Below, in pieces: positions 1 to 8,213 of a stretch of DNA of 12,360 nucleotides. Under the pieces are notes generated by a model, which had not been told where the DNA came from, did not search any database, and saw nothing but the letters and a program-made list of their open reading frames with translations. Within the stretch, counting starts at the first letter, position 1. The number at the start of each line of letters is the position of its first letter. The translations under genes and the position numbers were made by a program. Source of the stretch: Euperipatoides rowelli (lineage: Eukaryota; Onychophora; Udeonychophora; Euonychophora; Peripatopsidae); the NCBI GenBank assembly GCA_003024985.2, contig PXIH01S0038731.1; one strand, given 5' to 3'.

Positions 1-226
1 CAGCCCAATGAAAAATCCCTAATTTGTTAATCACATTGTGGTAATCGGACAACTCTTCATTAAAAATCAGCAGCCCATTGAAAAATCCCTAATTTGTTAA
101 TTACTTTGCCTAATTTAATTACTCTTCAGCAGCCCAATGAAAAATCCTTAATTTGTTAATCACTTCGCTGTAATTCGCCAACTCTTCATTAAATGTCAGC
201 AGCCTAAAGAAAAATCCCTAATATTC
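1..226. repeat. 70-bp tandem repeat, about 3.4 units
   Basis: Units begin with CAGCCCAATG-type sequence at 1, 71, 130 and 200. The first and third units are 70 bp and the second is shortened to 59 bp. Each contains the core AAAAATCCCTAAT (one copy has CCTTAAT) followed by TTGTTAAT and, in complete units, CAACTCTTCATT. The array starts at or before the window edge, so its true length is unknown. The core ATCCCTAAT also occurs at the transposon-like terminus near 405-413, so the array may be an internal satellite of that element. This link is an inference. Confidence 0.85.
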
Positions 227-300
227 TCTTTTCAGTATTCAGAAAAATCTGATGTCTGTTGGTTAAGGTTAATTAACTGACTTAAATTTAGCAAGAAATA

Positions 301-411
301 GGTGATTATTAAAGCCGATTAATCTGCAAAAAAATGCCGATTACAGATTAATCAGAAAAGAGCCGCTTAGGCCGATTACCGATTACCTGCCGATTAATCG
401 GTGCATCCCTA
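301..411. mobile_element. Terminus-like segment of a hAT-type DNA transposon
   Basis: CCGATTA occurs five times (315, 337, 372, 379, 390), and 390-401 is a perfect 12-bp palindrome, CCGATTAATCGG. Read on the minus strand, the right edge begins TAGGGATGCACCGATTAATC. That resembles the TAGGG-type terminal inverted repeats of hAT elements, which typically have short repeats just inside the ends. The opposite end is not in the window and no 8-bp target duplication can be confirmed, so the family assignment is tentative. No transposase sequence is present; this would be the tail of a non-autonomous or truncated copy. Confidence 0.45.
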
Positions 412-460
412 ATATATCTATATATATCTATATATATCTATCTATATCTATATATCTATA

Positions 461-491
<31 letters not shown>

Positions 492-493
492 TG

Positions 494-535
<42 letters not shown>

Positions 536-536
536 A
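412..536. repeat. Compound TATC/TC/TA/AG microsatellite forming a long palindrome
   Basis: TATATC-type repeats (412-460) lead into (TC)n at about 459-477, (TA)n at 478-491, a short TTG spacer, (TA)n at 494-519 and (AG)n at 519-534. The TC-TA half is the reverse complement of the TA-AG half, so about 75 bp could fold into one hairpin or cruciform. It directly abuts the hAT-like terminus. The length is likely polymorphic and may be imperfectly assembled. Confidence 0.9.
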
Positions 537-540
537 AGAG

Positions 541-993
541 ATGGAACCGTGTTCTATCTGAATAATGGATTAAATTTAAGAATAGATTTTACTTAAAAAA
601 TATCAAATGTAGATTGGAAGAAAAATGCAATTTACATCCAGATAAAAACTTGCAATCTTTTTCTATCTAGGGAGAATACTCTAAAAGGAATACTAGAACT
701 ATAGTTAGCTACGTGGTATAAGAGCAATCTGCTAGATAAAATAAATAATAGCCTAATAATAAAAAAAATCCACGTTCATAGACTGTCTTAGGGAGTATTT
801 GGTTTTCAAATCTAGATTTGATTTTTAAAAAAAAAGCGAAATCTATTTCTAGAAATTTAGTACTAAAGGAATACATTGGTGTTTTTCTGTTGTCTAAAAT
901 ATGTGAATAGTAGTTATATGTTAAGTATAATCTTTACACACATAATTGGCTATGATATTAATTCTTACTTACGATGATTTTTTTCTGAAACAG
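541..993. other. AT-rich stretch without a recognised gene
   Basis: No coding signature is seen. The only notable structure is a perfect 16-bp palindrome, TCAAATCTAGATTTGA, at 806-821. The last 30 bases include a possible branch point and acceptor for the exon candidate that follows. Confidence 0.5.
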
Positions 994-1070
994 TCGCAGC
1001 AGCACCTCTTGCACGAGTTATAAATGGAATAAAAGGCCTTCAGCATAGCATGATGTGGATTATTACATAA
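994..1070 (+). CDS. Possible terminal exon, unidentified
   Basis: A short segment of higher GC than its surroundings is open in one frame for about 25 codons and ends at TAA (1068-1070). It is preceded by TTTTTTTCTGAAACAG, a plausible 3' splice site, with a branch-point-like TTCTTACTT about 25 bases upstream. The predicted peptide includes APLARVINGIKGL and then HSMMWIIT. The frame stays open only back to 978, with TGA at 975, which would fit an exon. I recognise no family. The segment is short enough to be chance, and no upstream exon lies in the window. Confidence 0.2.
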
Positions 1071-1460
1071 TTTCAACAGATTCTGATATTTATATTATTA
1101 GTTCATGGTTGACTATTCTTATTGTTATGTAACAAAGAAACATTGGTTAAGAATCAAAGAATAATATTGTTAAGTCCCTTTTCTTCTCTTTTATAGAATG
1201 GTGGTCATTTTTTTTTAGAAAGAAAATTTATTATAATTTCGTCTTTTATTTCACTTTATTTATTATTTGTTGTAAATGCAGTAAGCCATATTCGTCATGT
1301 GAATTACTTATAATTTAATTTAATAAAATTAAATAGTAAATAATTAAAATATTTAATATAGATAAAAATATCAACAATTTGTTGTTAAACCTATTCTTAA
1401 GGGCCTATTCCACGTTATATTTTGTATGAAAATATTAATTTAATAAATTATATAAGGAAA
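1071..1460. other. AT-rich non-coding stretch
   Basis: Very AT-rich sequence with several AATAAA-like motifs and A/T homopolymers, for example around 1320-1380. AATAAA at 1322 could serve as a polyadenylation signal if the upstream exon is real, but such motifs are expected by chance here. Nothing else is supported. Confidence 0.4.
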
Positions 1461-2260
1461 CAAAACAATAATAATAAAATCAATCGGCTCTATCTAAATA
1501 AATAACTATATTCTTCATTTGAAATCTGATTATACAGCAAACAGTTATATTCTTTACATAAGAAACAAAACAACGATAAACAATACTAGCCTACTAGTAC
1601 CCACAATACCTGAACCCGAAGTAATGTAAGCCTAGTAGGCTATGTTAATTGATTCCACCTATTTATTATTATAAAATTAAGGCGGTTGGCGCATAGTTGT
1701 TTATTATTTTACTTAGTAGAAGTTAAAGTTTTGCAAACAAAAAAAATAAGGCTGCCACTCCATTTAGTCCTGTGTAAGGCAATCTCACCCCCCTGGCATT
1801 CAGTGTTTGTCATAATGGCACTAAGGACTCAATGATGTCTCACCCTCTATTAGAATAAAATAGTAATTAAAGCCACCTTGTGTGTATTGTCAACACCCTT
1901 CATCCAATTATTGTTTTAGTCCAATAATCAAAATCTATGTTTCCGACTTGTAATTAATATTTTTTTTTTTAGTTTTTAAGCATCACATTTATAAAGATAT
2001 TCGATAAACACATCATATTATAAAATCACAAATTGATATGATAGAACTTGATCATTATTATGCATTTTCGATTCCCGGAAATGTTACAGGTAGTACTTGC
2101 CCTTCCAAACAATCAAATGTGATGGCTATGTTTAGTCACGGATGTGGCTTCAGGCTAATTTAATATTAGTCTGTTTGTTAACATCTGGTAGATTAATTGT
2201 TCACGTTTGGTTACTAGATCAAATGATCAAATGCCGAGTTGACGAATACTGCAGTTTCAA
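1461..2260. repeat. Repeat copy A (about 800 bp), direct paralogue of 2777-4380
   Basis: Aligns by eye with copy B through many shared blocks. These include CTTCATTTGAAATCTGATTA, TTAATTGATTCCACCTA, TTTAGTCCTGTGTAAGGCAA, AAAGCCACCTTGTGTGTATT and GTTTGTTAACATCTGGTA. Numerous substitutions and indels separate the copies, so the duplication is old. Copy A lacks both insertions found in copy B and so shows their pre-insertion state. It contains an 11-bp inverted repeat, TAGCCTACTAG (1587-1597) with CTAGTAGGCTA (1632-1642), whose left arm is lost in copy B. No conserved reading frame is shared between the copies, which argues for a non-coding element or segmental duplication. Confidence 0.85.
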
Positions 2261-2776
2261 CTAGCAGTTTTTTGTTAGTAAAAAAAATAAACGGGCAGAG
2301 GCGGTATGGGGGGTGGTGGATTGGTTAGGAGAAAAGGTATGGGATAGGAGGGTGAAGGGGAGTAGGACCCTTTGTATTTTAATTTACAAAGGGCGTTTTA
2401 CTAGTGTTTTATAGTAGGATTTTTTACTGTATAATAAAGCTAAGCTATTTTTCTATTTTTACTTTGCATTTGAATTCTAAAATTGAGATAAACAGCTTAA
2501 ACCAATTTTACAACAATCTTGTTGACTATTTTCATTTGAGAGAACTATCGTATAGTTACAATGAAATAATTTATAGATTACAGATTACCACTTTTGCACA
2601 AAGGTTGAAAATTATTTGACAGCACAATGTTATACTTGTTGGATTAATGTATCTTAAGTAATATTAGTTCTCAAGAACGTATTCAGGGGGTGTCCAGAGG
2701 TTCTGGACACCCTCTCCCACAAAATTTCTATTCCNAATTGCTTAAGCCCTCGGTGCTACAAATGTGGACCAGCCCC
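2261..2776. other. Spacer between repeat copies, with G-rich island
   Basis: It starts with a G-rich, purine-rich stretch (2290-2366) containing GGG, GGGGGG, GGG, GGG and GGGG runs on the plus strand. The middle is AT-rich. A 71-codon ATG-initiated frame at 2404-2619 is rich in Ile, Tyr, Leu and Phe, as expected of AT-rich non-coding DNA, and I do not accept it. A strong hairpin (listed separately) and one ambiguous base at 2735 follow. Confidence 0.5.
2688..2712. repeat. Perfect 11-bp inverted repeat with 3-base loop
   Basis: GGGTGTCCAGA (2688-2698), loop GGT, TCTGGACACCC (2702-2712). It is GC-rich in AT-rich surroundings, so its folding would be strong. It could be the core of a small dispersed repeat. 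A terminator role has no support in this eukaryotic context. Confidence 0.8.
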
Positions 2777-3186
2777 AAACAATAAAATCAATCAGACTTA
2801 TCTAAATAACTATAACCTATTCTTCATTTGAAATCTGATTATATGCAAACAATTATATTATTTACACAAAAAACAAAACAACAATAAACAATACTCACTA
2901 CCCGAGGCAGACATAATGTAGGCCTAGTAGGCAATGTTAATTGATTCCACCTACTTATTATTGCAAAATTAAGCTGGTTGACGCACAGTTTATTTTTTTA
3001 TTTAGTAGAAGTTAGGGATCAGGGTAACCGTTAAGGTTAAGTCTGCAAACAAAAAAATATGGCTGCCAATGCATTTAGTCCTGTGTAAGGCAATCTCACA
3101 AACCGGTATTCAGTATTTACATACTGGCTCTACGGAGTATGGATGGAATGATGTACCGTTCTCTATTACAATAAAATAATAATTAA

Positions 3187-3852
3187 AGGTCAAATGTAAC
3201 AGATTTTTTTAAAAAAAATTTATTATTGATTTTCAAAGATAATTACTATAAAAAAAAATTCCACTGGAAAAAATAATTTAAAATGCACAAAAAAAGTTAT
3301 TTAAAGATAAAATTAAGACTATTGCTATCCTCAGTCTGAGATTACAATTTGAAGATTACACATTTTGTTTTGGGTTTGAGATTATTTGATGATGAAATAG
3401 CCTCTACAGCTGTTCTCTTTGTAATTATTTAACATGCAAATAGAGGTATATTCAACTTGCATTAAAGGTCATTTTGTTTTTTTTTAAAAAATAAATTGCA
3501 CCATAATAGCACAAAGGATGAATTTGATTATGATTTTTTACAAGAATTTAAACATTTAGACCATATGATATCCAGCCTTATGCTGACAAAGATAGTATGT
3601 ATTCTATAGTTAAGTATAGCAAGCTGTATTCATTTATAGCCTATGATGTCACAAAATATCTCCCCTGGTGTGTACAGTGGACAATGTTGTTTTAAGGGTG
3701 AGGAGCTGAAGACAATTATTTTAAAAATTGAATTGTAAATAACTTTTTTTTTTTAAATTTTTTTTTTCTTTTTTCTGGTGAAATTTTTTTTAGTAAAAAT
3801 CTTTAAAAATCAATAATAAAAAAAAATTAAAAAAATCTGTTACATTTGACCT
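3187..3852. mobile_element. 666-bp non-autonomous DNA element with 117-bp terminal inverted repeats
   Basis: The left arm (3187-3303) begins AGGTCAAATGTAACAG. The right arm (3736-3852) is its reverse complement, ending CTGTTACATTTGACCT. The outer 54 bases match with few differences, and the inner part aligns with small gaps to GTTATTTA/TAAATAAC. TTAA flanks both sides (3183-3186 and 3853-3856), and copy A at the same place has a single uninterrupted ATTAAAGCCACC. TTAA would suit piggyBac; a TA duplication with one more base in each terminal repeat fits equally well and would suit Tc1/mariner. The interior (3304-3735) has no convincing coding frame, so mobilisation would have been in trans. 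The motif TTAAAGGTCA recurs internally at 3463-3472. Confidence 0.9.
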
Positions 3853-3954
3853 TTAAAGCCACCTTGTGTGTATTGTCGACACCCTTCATCAATTATTGTT
3901 TAAGTCCAATAATCAAAATTTATGTTTCTGACTTGTAATTAATATATATTTTTT

Positions 3955-4068
3955 AATGGATAACATATCTATCAATATAATATTTAAAAAATGCTAAAAC
4001 TTGAATAATATTGCTTTGAATGTCAAATCAATAATATTCAAGTTTTTGCATTTTTTAAAACTTGAATA
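3955..4068. mobile_element. Small hairpin-forming insertion in repeat copy B
   Basis: Copy A runs directly from a T-tract into GTTTTTAAGCATCACATTT, whereas copy B carries about 110 extra bases. The extra DNA holds a 28-bp inverted repeat (3986-4013 with 4029-4056, about three mismatches) around a 15-base loop. It also has a direct repeat, TAAAACTTGAATAA, at 3995-4008 and 4056-4069. It resembles a tiny MITE or a fold-back element; the exact ends are blurred by A/T runs. Confidence 0.65.
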
Positions 4069-4380
4069 AGTTTTTAAGCATCACATTTATAAAGATTTTT
4101 GTTTATCACATCATATTATAAAATCACAAATCTACTTGATATGATAGAACTTGAACATTATTATGAATTCACCATTCCCATTGTTATTTCTTTAATGGAA
4201 ATGTTATGGGTAGTGCTCACCCTGCAAACAAATAATTGTTTGGAAAGGAAAGGAGTACTGTCATGGCTAATTGGTCTGGTGACCGAATATTAGCCTGTTT
4301 GTTAACATCTGGTATATTAATCATTCATGTTTGGTTACTAGATCAAAATTAATGCCGCGTTGACAAATACTACAGTTTCA

Positions 4381-5015
4381 TCAATTATTTATAGGCCTAT
4401 ATAGAACTTATACAAACAAAGTTTATTATCACATAATACAATTTTAACAAATTTTGTCTGACTCTGGGATTCGAACCCATCATCTTTGATTCTTCTTATT
4501 TCTCACAACTGGTAATTTCAACTTTTTTGATACTTATAATTCTTTTTTTTTTTTTTTGGAGGCCTATCAGATTGATCAGAATTATATGCCAAACAAACCT
4601 CTCCACATGGATAACTAAAAAAATAACCGCTGATTGGTTAACGGTTGGGCTTAAATAAATTAAGTAAAAATGATCAAGCAGGTTTATTGCATGTCTTGAT
4701 TATCATTAGGGTTGGGCATGGTTATTTATTACTCAGAAGGAGTTGAAATTCAGAATTATGGAGGATTTGGACCCCCCCCCCTCAGAATTTGAGGCTACCA
4801 ATCTTTATACCTTTTTAGGCAAGTGTACCCTTTTTGAGTGTTTTAAAAAGCAGTTATAACTAAATTTTTTAGGAAAGTATGTGGGGAGACTCAGAACCTA
4901 TGTTAACTCATAGGCCCTCTGGAAATCACTCAAACGTTTTTGTGAATGAAACGGTTTTTTTTAAATTAAATTTAAAAAAGCTCTATTCTATTGGACTAAT
5001 CAGTTCCAGTTTCTG
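4381..5015. other. Non-coding stretch with a tRNA-like B box and homopolymers
   Basis: No gene is seen. It contains a minus-strand B-box-like motif (4464-4478), a T-tract of about 16 at 4541-4558, and a C10 run at 4772-4781 followed by TCAG. TTAGGGTTGGGCATGG near 4708 is reminiscent of TAGGG-type hAT ends, but no matching partner was found. The last 100 bases may be the 5' part of the LINE that follows. Confidence 0.4.
4464..4478 (-). promoter_or_regulatory. Pol III B-box-like motif of a decayed tRNA or SINE head
   Basis: On the minus strand the bases read GGGTTCGAATCCCAG, a close match to the internal B box of tRNA genes with a short T-stem (TGGG/CCCA). An A box at the proper distance is not clear, and no cloverleaf can be drawn. 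It is best seen as a relic of a tRNA-derived SINE or tRNA pseudogene. Confidence 0.5.
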
Positions 5016-6430
5016 ATGGGACCTAATATTGTAGTTTTCTCTGCATTTGATAACTGTAAATTCATTACAATAGATATTCAAGAAATATTAAAACAGCTTA
5101 TTCATCTCAAACAAATTAATAACATATATGCTCTATTATTGCACAATCTATCATTTTATTATATTCAATTTTCCTCCCCAATAAAAACAGCTACTTTCCA
5201 AAACATCATCAAATTAATGGAATTAATCTATACTTCCTTCCTCAAGTGAATGAAAATCTAATTACAAAAATCATAATAGAAAAAATCCCTGTTGCAACTT
5301 TAAAATAATACCTTTCCACCTTCCTGGAACAGTGCTGAATAGATTTATTTTCTCCTGGGAATTGTACAAAGTCTAATGGAATGCCTTTTACCATTTGGCA
5401 GACTATCCTACATTTTAAACTAAAGAAGGCTTTGTATTTATCTGCATATCCACTATCGTCCTCTGAGGATATGCTTTAGATGTGAAAGTAATGAGCACCT
5501 GATATATGAATGCTAAATGAAATTCTGCCCTTAATGTAAAGGACTAAGAAATATTCAACATATTTGTAGACAAACTTATGCCTCTAAGCTATCTTTGAGA
5601 ACAAAGGACTGGTTCATCCTAACTTCAAAAGTTACCTGAGGATTCAAATCTAGTAAATTTTGCTAATAGTCTATTGAATCAACTTAAGAAAACCTTGCCA
5701 GCCTGCTCTCCCTCCTTATTAGTTAATACCTTTGTTCTCCGGACCTAGGGAAGCAGTCACTAAGAGAACCCATTCTTCCTAATTCAAGTAATCCTACATT
5801 ACCTTTATTTAATAAACCAATTCCCTAAGGAATTAGGCAAAACAATAAGTCTTATTACACAATATTCAAATACAGCAATTTAAAAAAAAACACATAAAAA
5901 AGAACATCAAAACAAAAATATAAATGCATATTAGAACTATGGACAGTATATTAGTTTAAATACAAATACAACATATTTCAGAAGAGACTACCGAACAATC
6001 TCCAATAAGTGATGACCATGATAAAATATCTTCTCTTTCTACTGAAAATATGAAACAGCAAAAATCTACTTCAATTACATTCCAGAAGTCCCCCAAATTA
6101 AAAAGGTGAAAATTGGCAAAAACTAACAAGGAAAAACAAAACAGAACTAAAACTCCAAAAGTGATAAATGAAAAAAAGCCATGTAGAGAATCTTTCCAGG
6201 AAACTACTAAAAAAACTTATGTTCTCGGGAATCGGAATCATCTGGGTGTATGCTCAATGGATTCTTTTAGTAAAACTGATCCCAATAATAAATCTTTCAT
6301 CAACAGAGACCAGTCTTCTAGTTCTGAAGATGAAGATTCACTAATTTCTGAGGATAATACTTCCACCATGGATGAAGGGGAAGGTGAAGATAACTTAACA
6401 ACTCACTCATTACCCCCCTCCCCTTGTTGA
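5016..6430 (+). pseudogene. LINE ORF1 remnant (L1/Tx1-like), zinc-knuckle nucleic-acid-binding protein
   Basis: ORF1 proteins of such LINEs bind the element RNA and form the ribonucleoprotein used in retrotransposition. Here the region is split over frames by stops and indels. An ATG-initiated 77-codon piece (5016-5249) has VVFSAFD near its start and YYIQFSSP later, a spacing that resembles an RRM-like fold; this is an inference. Near 5318-5360 a shifted frame reads IPFHLPGTVLNRF, like the segment before the knuckles in related ORF1 proteins. A CCHC knuckle follows (listed separately). The last part (about 5981-6430) is one frame broken by a TGA at 6107-6109. It is Lys-rich, then strongly acidic and serine-rich (SSSSEDEDS, MDEGEGED), and ends at TGA 6428-6430. 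The acidic tail directly abuts ORF2. Non-functional as it stands. Confidence 0.8.
5472..5567 (+). other. CCHC zinc knuckle and degenerate second knuckle of LINE ORF1
   Basis: Codons 5472-5513 read CFRCESNEHLIYEC, an exact C-x2-C-x4-H-x4-C zinc knuckle. After a TAA (5514-5516), two more Cys codons at 5526 and 5535 are spaced C-x2-C, with a His at 5559 and a Cys at 5565. This suggests a decayed second knuckle. CCHC knuckles after an RRM-like domain are known in non-mammalian L1/Tx1 ORF1 proteins and in several other LINE clades. Confidence 0.8.
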
Positions 6431-7854
6431 TATTCAAATTTTAACTTTAAATGCACAAGGAATTAATAAGGCAACTAAAAGAGAAAATCTCAAATTCTTC
6501 ATAATTAGAAGAATCATCTCATTGCATTTCTACAAGAATTGAAGTTCGCTCTGACTTGTAACAACCCCTTGGGGAAATGGATCCCCACCTATAGAGTATG
6601 TTCAGCATATGCTCAAAATTTATACTTGGTGTCATAATTATTATTAAAGCTTGTGTGATAGCTTGTTCTCCTAAAATTTTGGATTCTACCCCTAGACTTA
6701 TCATTGTTAAGTTTTTCTCTGTAACTCATCCTACTTATTAATCAACCTGTATGGACATAGATTAAGCTCTATTCATGATAACTTATTTAAAACAATAAAA
6801 AGAAGCATACTTTCTTATCCTAATCACCTCATCATTCATGCAGGGGATTTTAACATTCTAATTTTCATGCGACCACTTGGGGCACATACTTTAGATTGCA
6901 CACTAATATTATAGACATAGCACTTATTTATGATATGGAAAATAAGCCTACTCAGTACTCACTTCTCTATGACATCTGGTTCAAGAATAGATTACTGCTT
7001 CTTATCAAGACCACTCGAAATTGTGTCCACCAATTCTTATTTTTTTATTCAATTCTCAGATAATTTGGCGATCTAGGTACATATAAAAATTAACCCAAGG
7101 AAAACTAATTTTCTGCCATAGCAAAGCCTTTCCACATCATCCACCCTGCATTTCCATGCCATATTGGCTAAAGTTCTCACAGGATCACCTAAAATCCACT
7201 CCATATGGATGCTAATTAAAAAAAGATAACTCTCAAACTTAAAGAAAAAATTTACTATGAATAATAAGAATAGAGGTAACTTTTATACAAGAGCTATTGA
7301 AACACTGAATTTAGACAACCTGGGGAGCACCCCAATGGCAAATTTATGGAAAAAAAAAGAACTGAATAAAATACAAGAAGATGAAGCTTAATTAACAAAA
7401 TACAAAAAAAGTAAGGGACCTCATTTTAAATAAGCATGAATTACCTAACCATATTCATATCTTCAAAAATCCTTTTTAAAATTAAAAATAACAAAACTAT
7501 TACAGCCATAAAATATCAGCATGAATTGTTTCTAGCCAAGATATGGGTGAATTTCTTTATGGATACTTTAAGGAAGTTTTTCAAAACACAATGCCGTCAA
7601 AATCAGCTTTTGTTAATCATTACCCACAATCCTTGGTATTGGAAAATGATTCTCCTTAACCTACCTTTATTTCTAAAGAAAATTTAAAAACAGCATTGTC
7701 CAAAACTAACAAAAGATCCCCCCCCCCTCAGCCCCAAATGGTCTTATTCCCAAAATTTTACTTAAATTCCAGTATTTGTTCATTTCCATATTTCTTCAAC
7801 TATTGAATGCCTGGACTCAACAAACGTGGATTTGTCAACTGCACATACAATCTT
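6429..7854 (+). pseudogene. LINE ORF2 remnant: AP endonuclease and start of reverse transcriptase
   Basis: ORF2 encodes an endonuclease that nicks target DNA and a reverse transcriptase that copies the element RNA there. The frame begins with IQILTLNAQGIN at 6432, the usual opening strand of this endonuclease family, and overlaps the ORF1 stop by two bases in another frame. A shifted frame then gives AFLQELK (near 6529), then LINLYGH (6738) and GDFN (6843-6854). SRIDYCFLS (6981-7007) and SDNLAI (7056-7073) follow. These are the conserved APE blocks, except that SDN replaces the usual SDH, whose His is catalytic. After a linker, FLYGYFKEVFQ (7552) and ISKENLKTAL (7669) lead into PNGLIPKIL (7734), the region before RT block 1. 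At least five frame changes and several stops show an old dead copy. The SINE at 7855 interrupts it. Confidence 0.88.
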
Positions 7855-8213
7855 TTTTTTGTTTTTTTTTGTTTAAAAAAAAAAAAAAATATTTACATAT
7901 TTACCTTATACATATAACATTGTATGGTTAACATTCTTCGATAACTGGATACTACAGTGATGATGATAATCCTTGATCATGTTCCATTGTTCATTTCTTT
8001 GTCATAATTCCAATTTACTGCAAATAAAGACACAATTACAATTCAAGTATACTACTAAATTCCCCGGTGCCGCCAAACAGCGAAAGAAAATTTCGCCAAT
8101 TTTTTGGCACCGGAGCTGCCCGGGGATCGAACCTACGATTCCCTTATGTGCCAAGCACACCGTGGCCGGGTACAAGACCTCACGGCCACGCCACCTCTAC
8201 CACATACAATCTT
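7842..8213 (-). repeat. 13-bp target-site duplication pair flanking the SINE
   Basis: CACATACAATCTT occurs exactly at 7842-7854 and 8201-8213, immediately outside the SINE. A perfect duplication of 13 bases is typical of LINE-mediated insertion. Its intactness, in a host LINE full of mutations, suggests the SINE is much younger than the LINE. Confidence 0.92.
7855..8200 (-). mobile_element. Full-length tRNA-derived SINE
   Basis: On the minus strand the 5' end is at 8200. A box-like GTGGCCGTGAGGTC lies at 8176-8189 and a good B box, GGTTCGATCCCCG, at 8121-8133. Together they form a tRNA-related Pol III promoter head. Next comes a GC-rich foldback (8063-8113): CCGGTGCC pairs with GGCACCGG, and an inner GCGAAA pairs with TTTCGC. 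After that is an AT-rich body. The A-rich 3' tail is at about 7855-7888, seen as T-runs on the plus strand. Both ends abut the 13-bp target duplication. The body encodes nothing, so it depended on a LINE for mobility. The tRNA of origin cannot be fixed by eye. Confidence 0.88.

Larger units (their letters stand above)
2777..4380. repeat. Repeat copy B, interrupted by two insertions
   Basis: Second copy of the repeat at 1461-2260, in the same orientation. Once the 666-bp element (3187-3852) and a hairpin insertion of about 110 bp (about 3955-4068) are discounted, its length is close to that of copy A. The left boundary is near AACAATAAAATCAATC and the right near TACAGTTTCA. The 64-codon frame at 4099-4293 lies in the right part and is not preserved in copy A, so it is not treated as a gene. 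Whether the pair arose by tandem duplication or as two transposed copies is not decidable here, because no terminal repeats or target duplications were found. Confidence 0.85.

Noticed and set aside
1-226. CRISPR-like spaced repeats
   Set aside because: The units are contiguous 70-bp tandem repeats without unique spacers, in eukaryotic DNA.
2404-2619. 71-codon plus-strand open frame
   Set aside because: Composition (Ile, Tyr, Phe, Leu, Asn) is that of AT-rich chance translation. It has no domain, no splice context and no homologous frame.
2688-2712. Rho-independent terminator
   Set aside because: The hairpin has no following T-run, and the context is eukaryotic.
4099-4293. 64-codon plus-strand open frame in repeat copy B
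   Set aside because: The equivalent part of copy A has indels that break the frame, so it is not conserved coding sequence.
4464-4540. Functional tRNA gene on the minus strand
   Set aside because: Only the B box and a short T-stem are visible; no acceptor stem, anticodon arm or convincing A box.
6519-6704. Minus-strand 61-codon frame
   Set aside because: It is antisense to the LINE endonuclease region, whose conserved blocks are on the plus strand.
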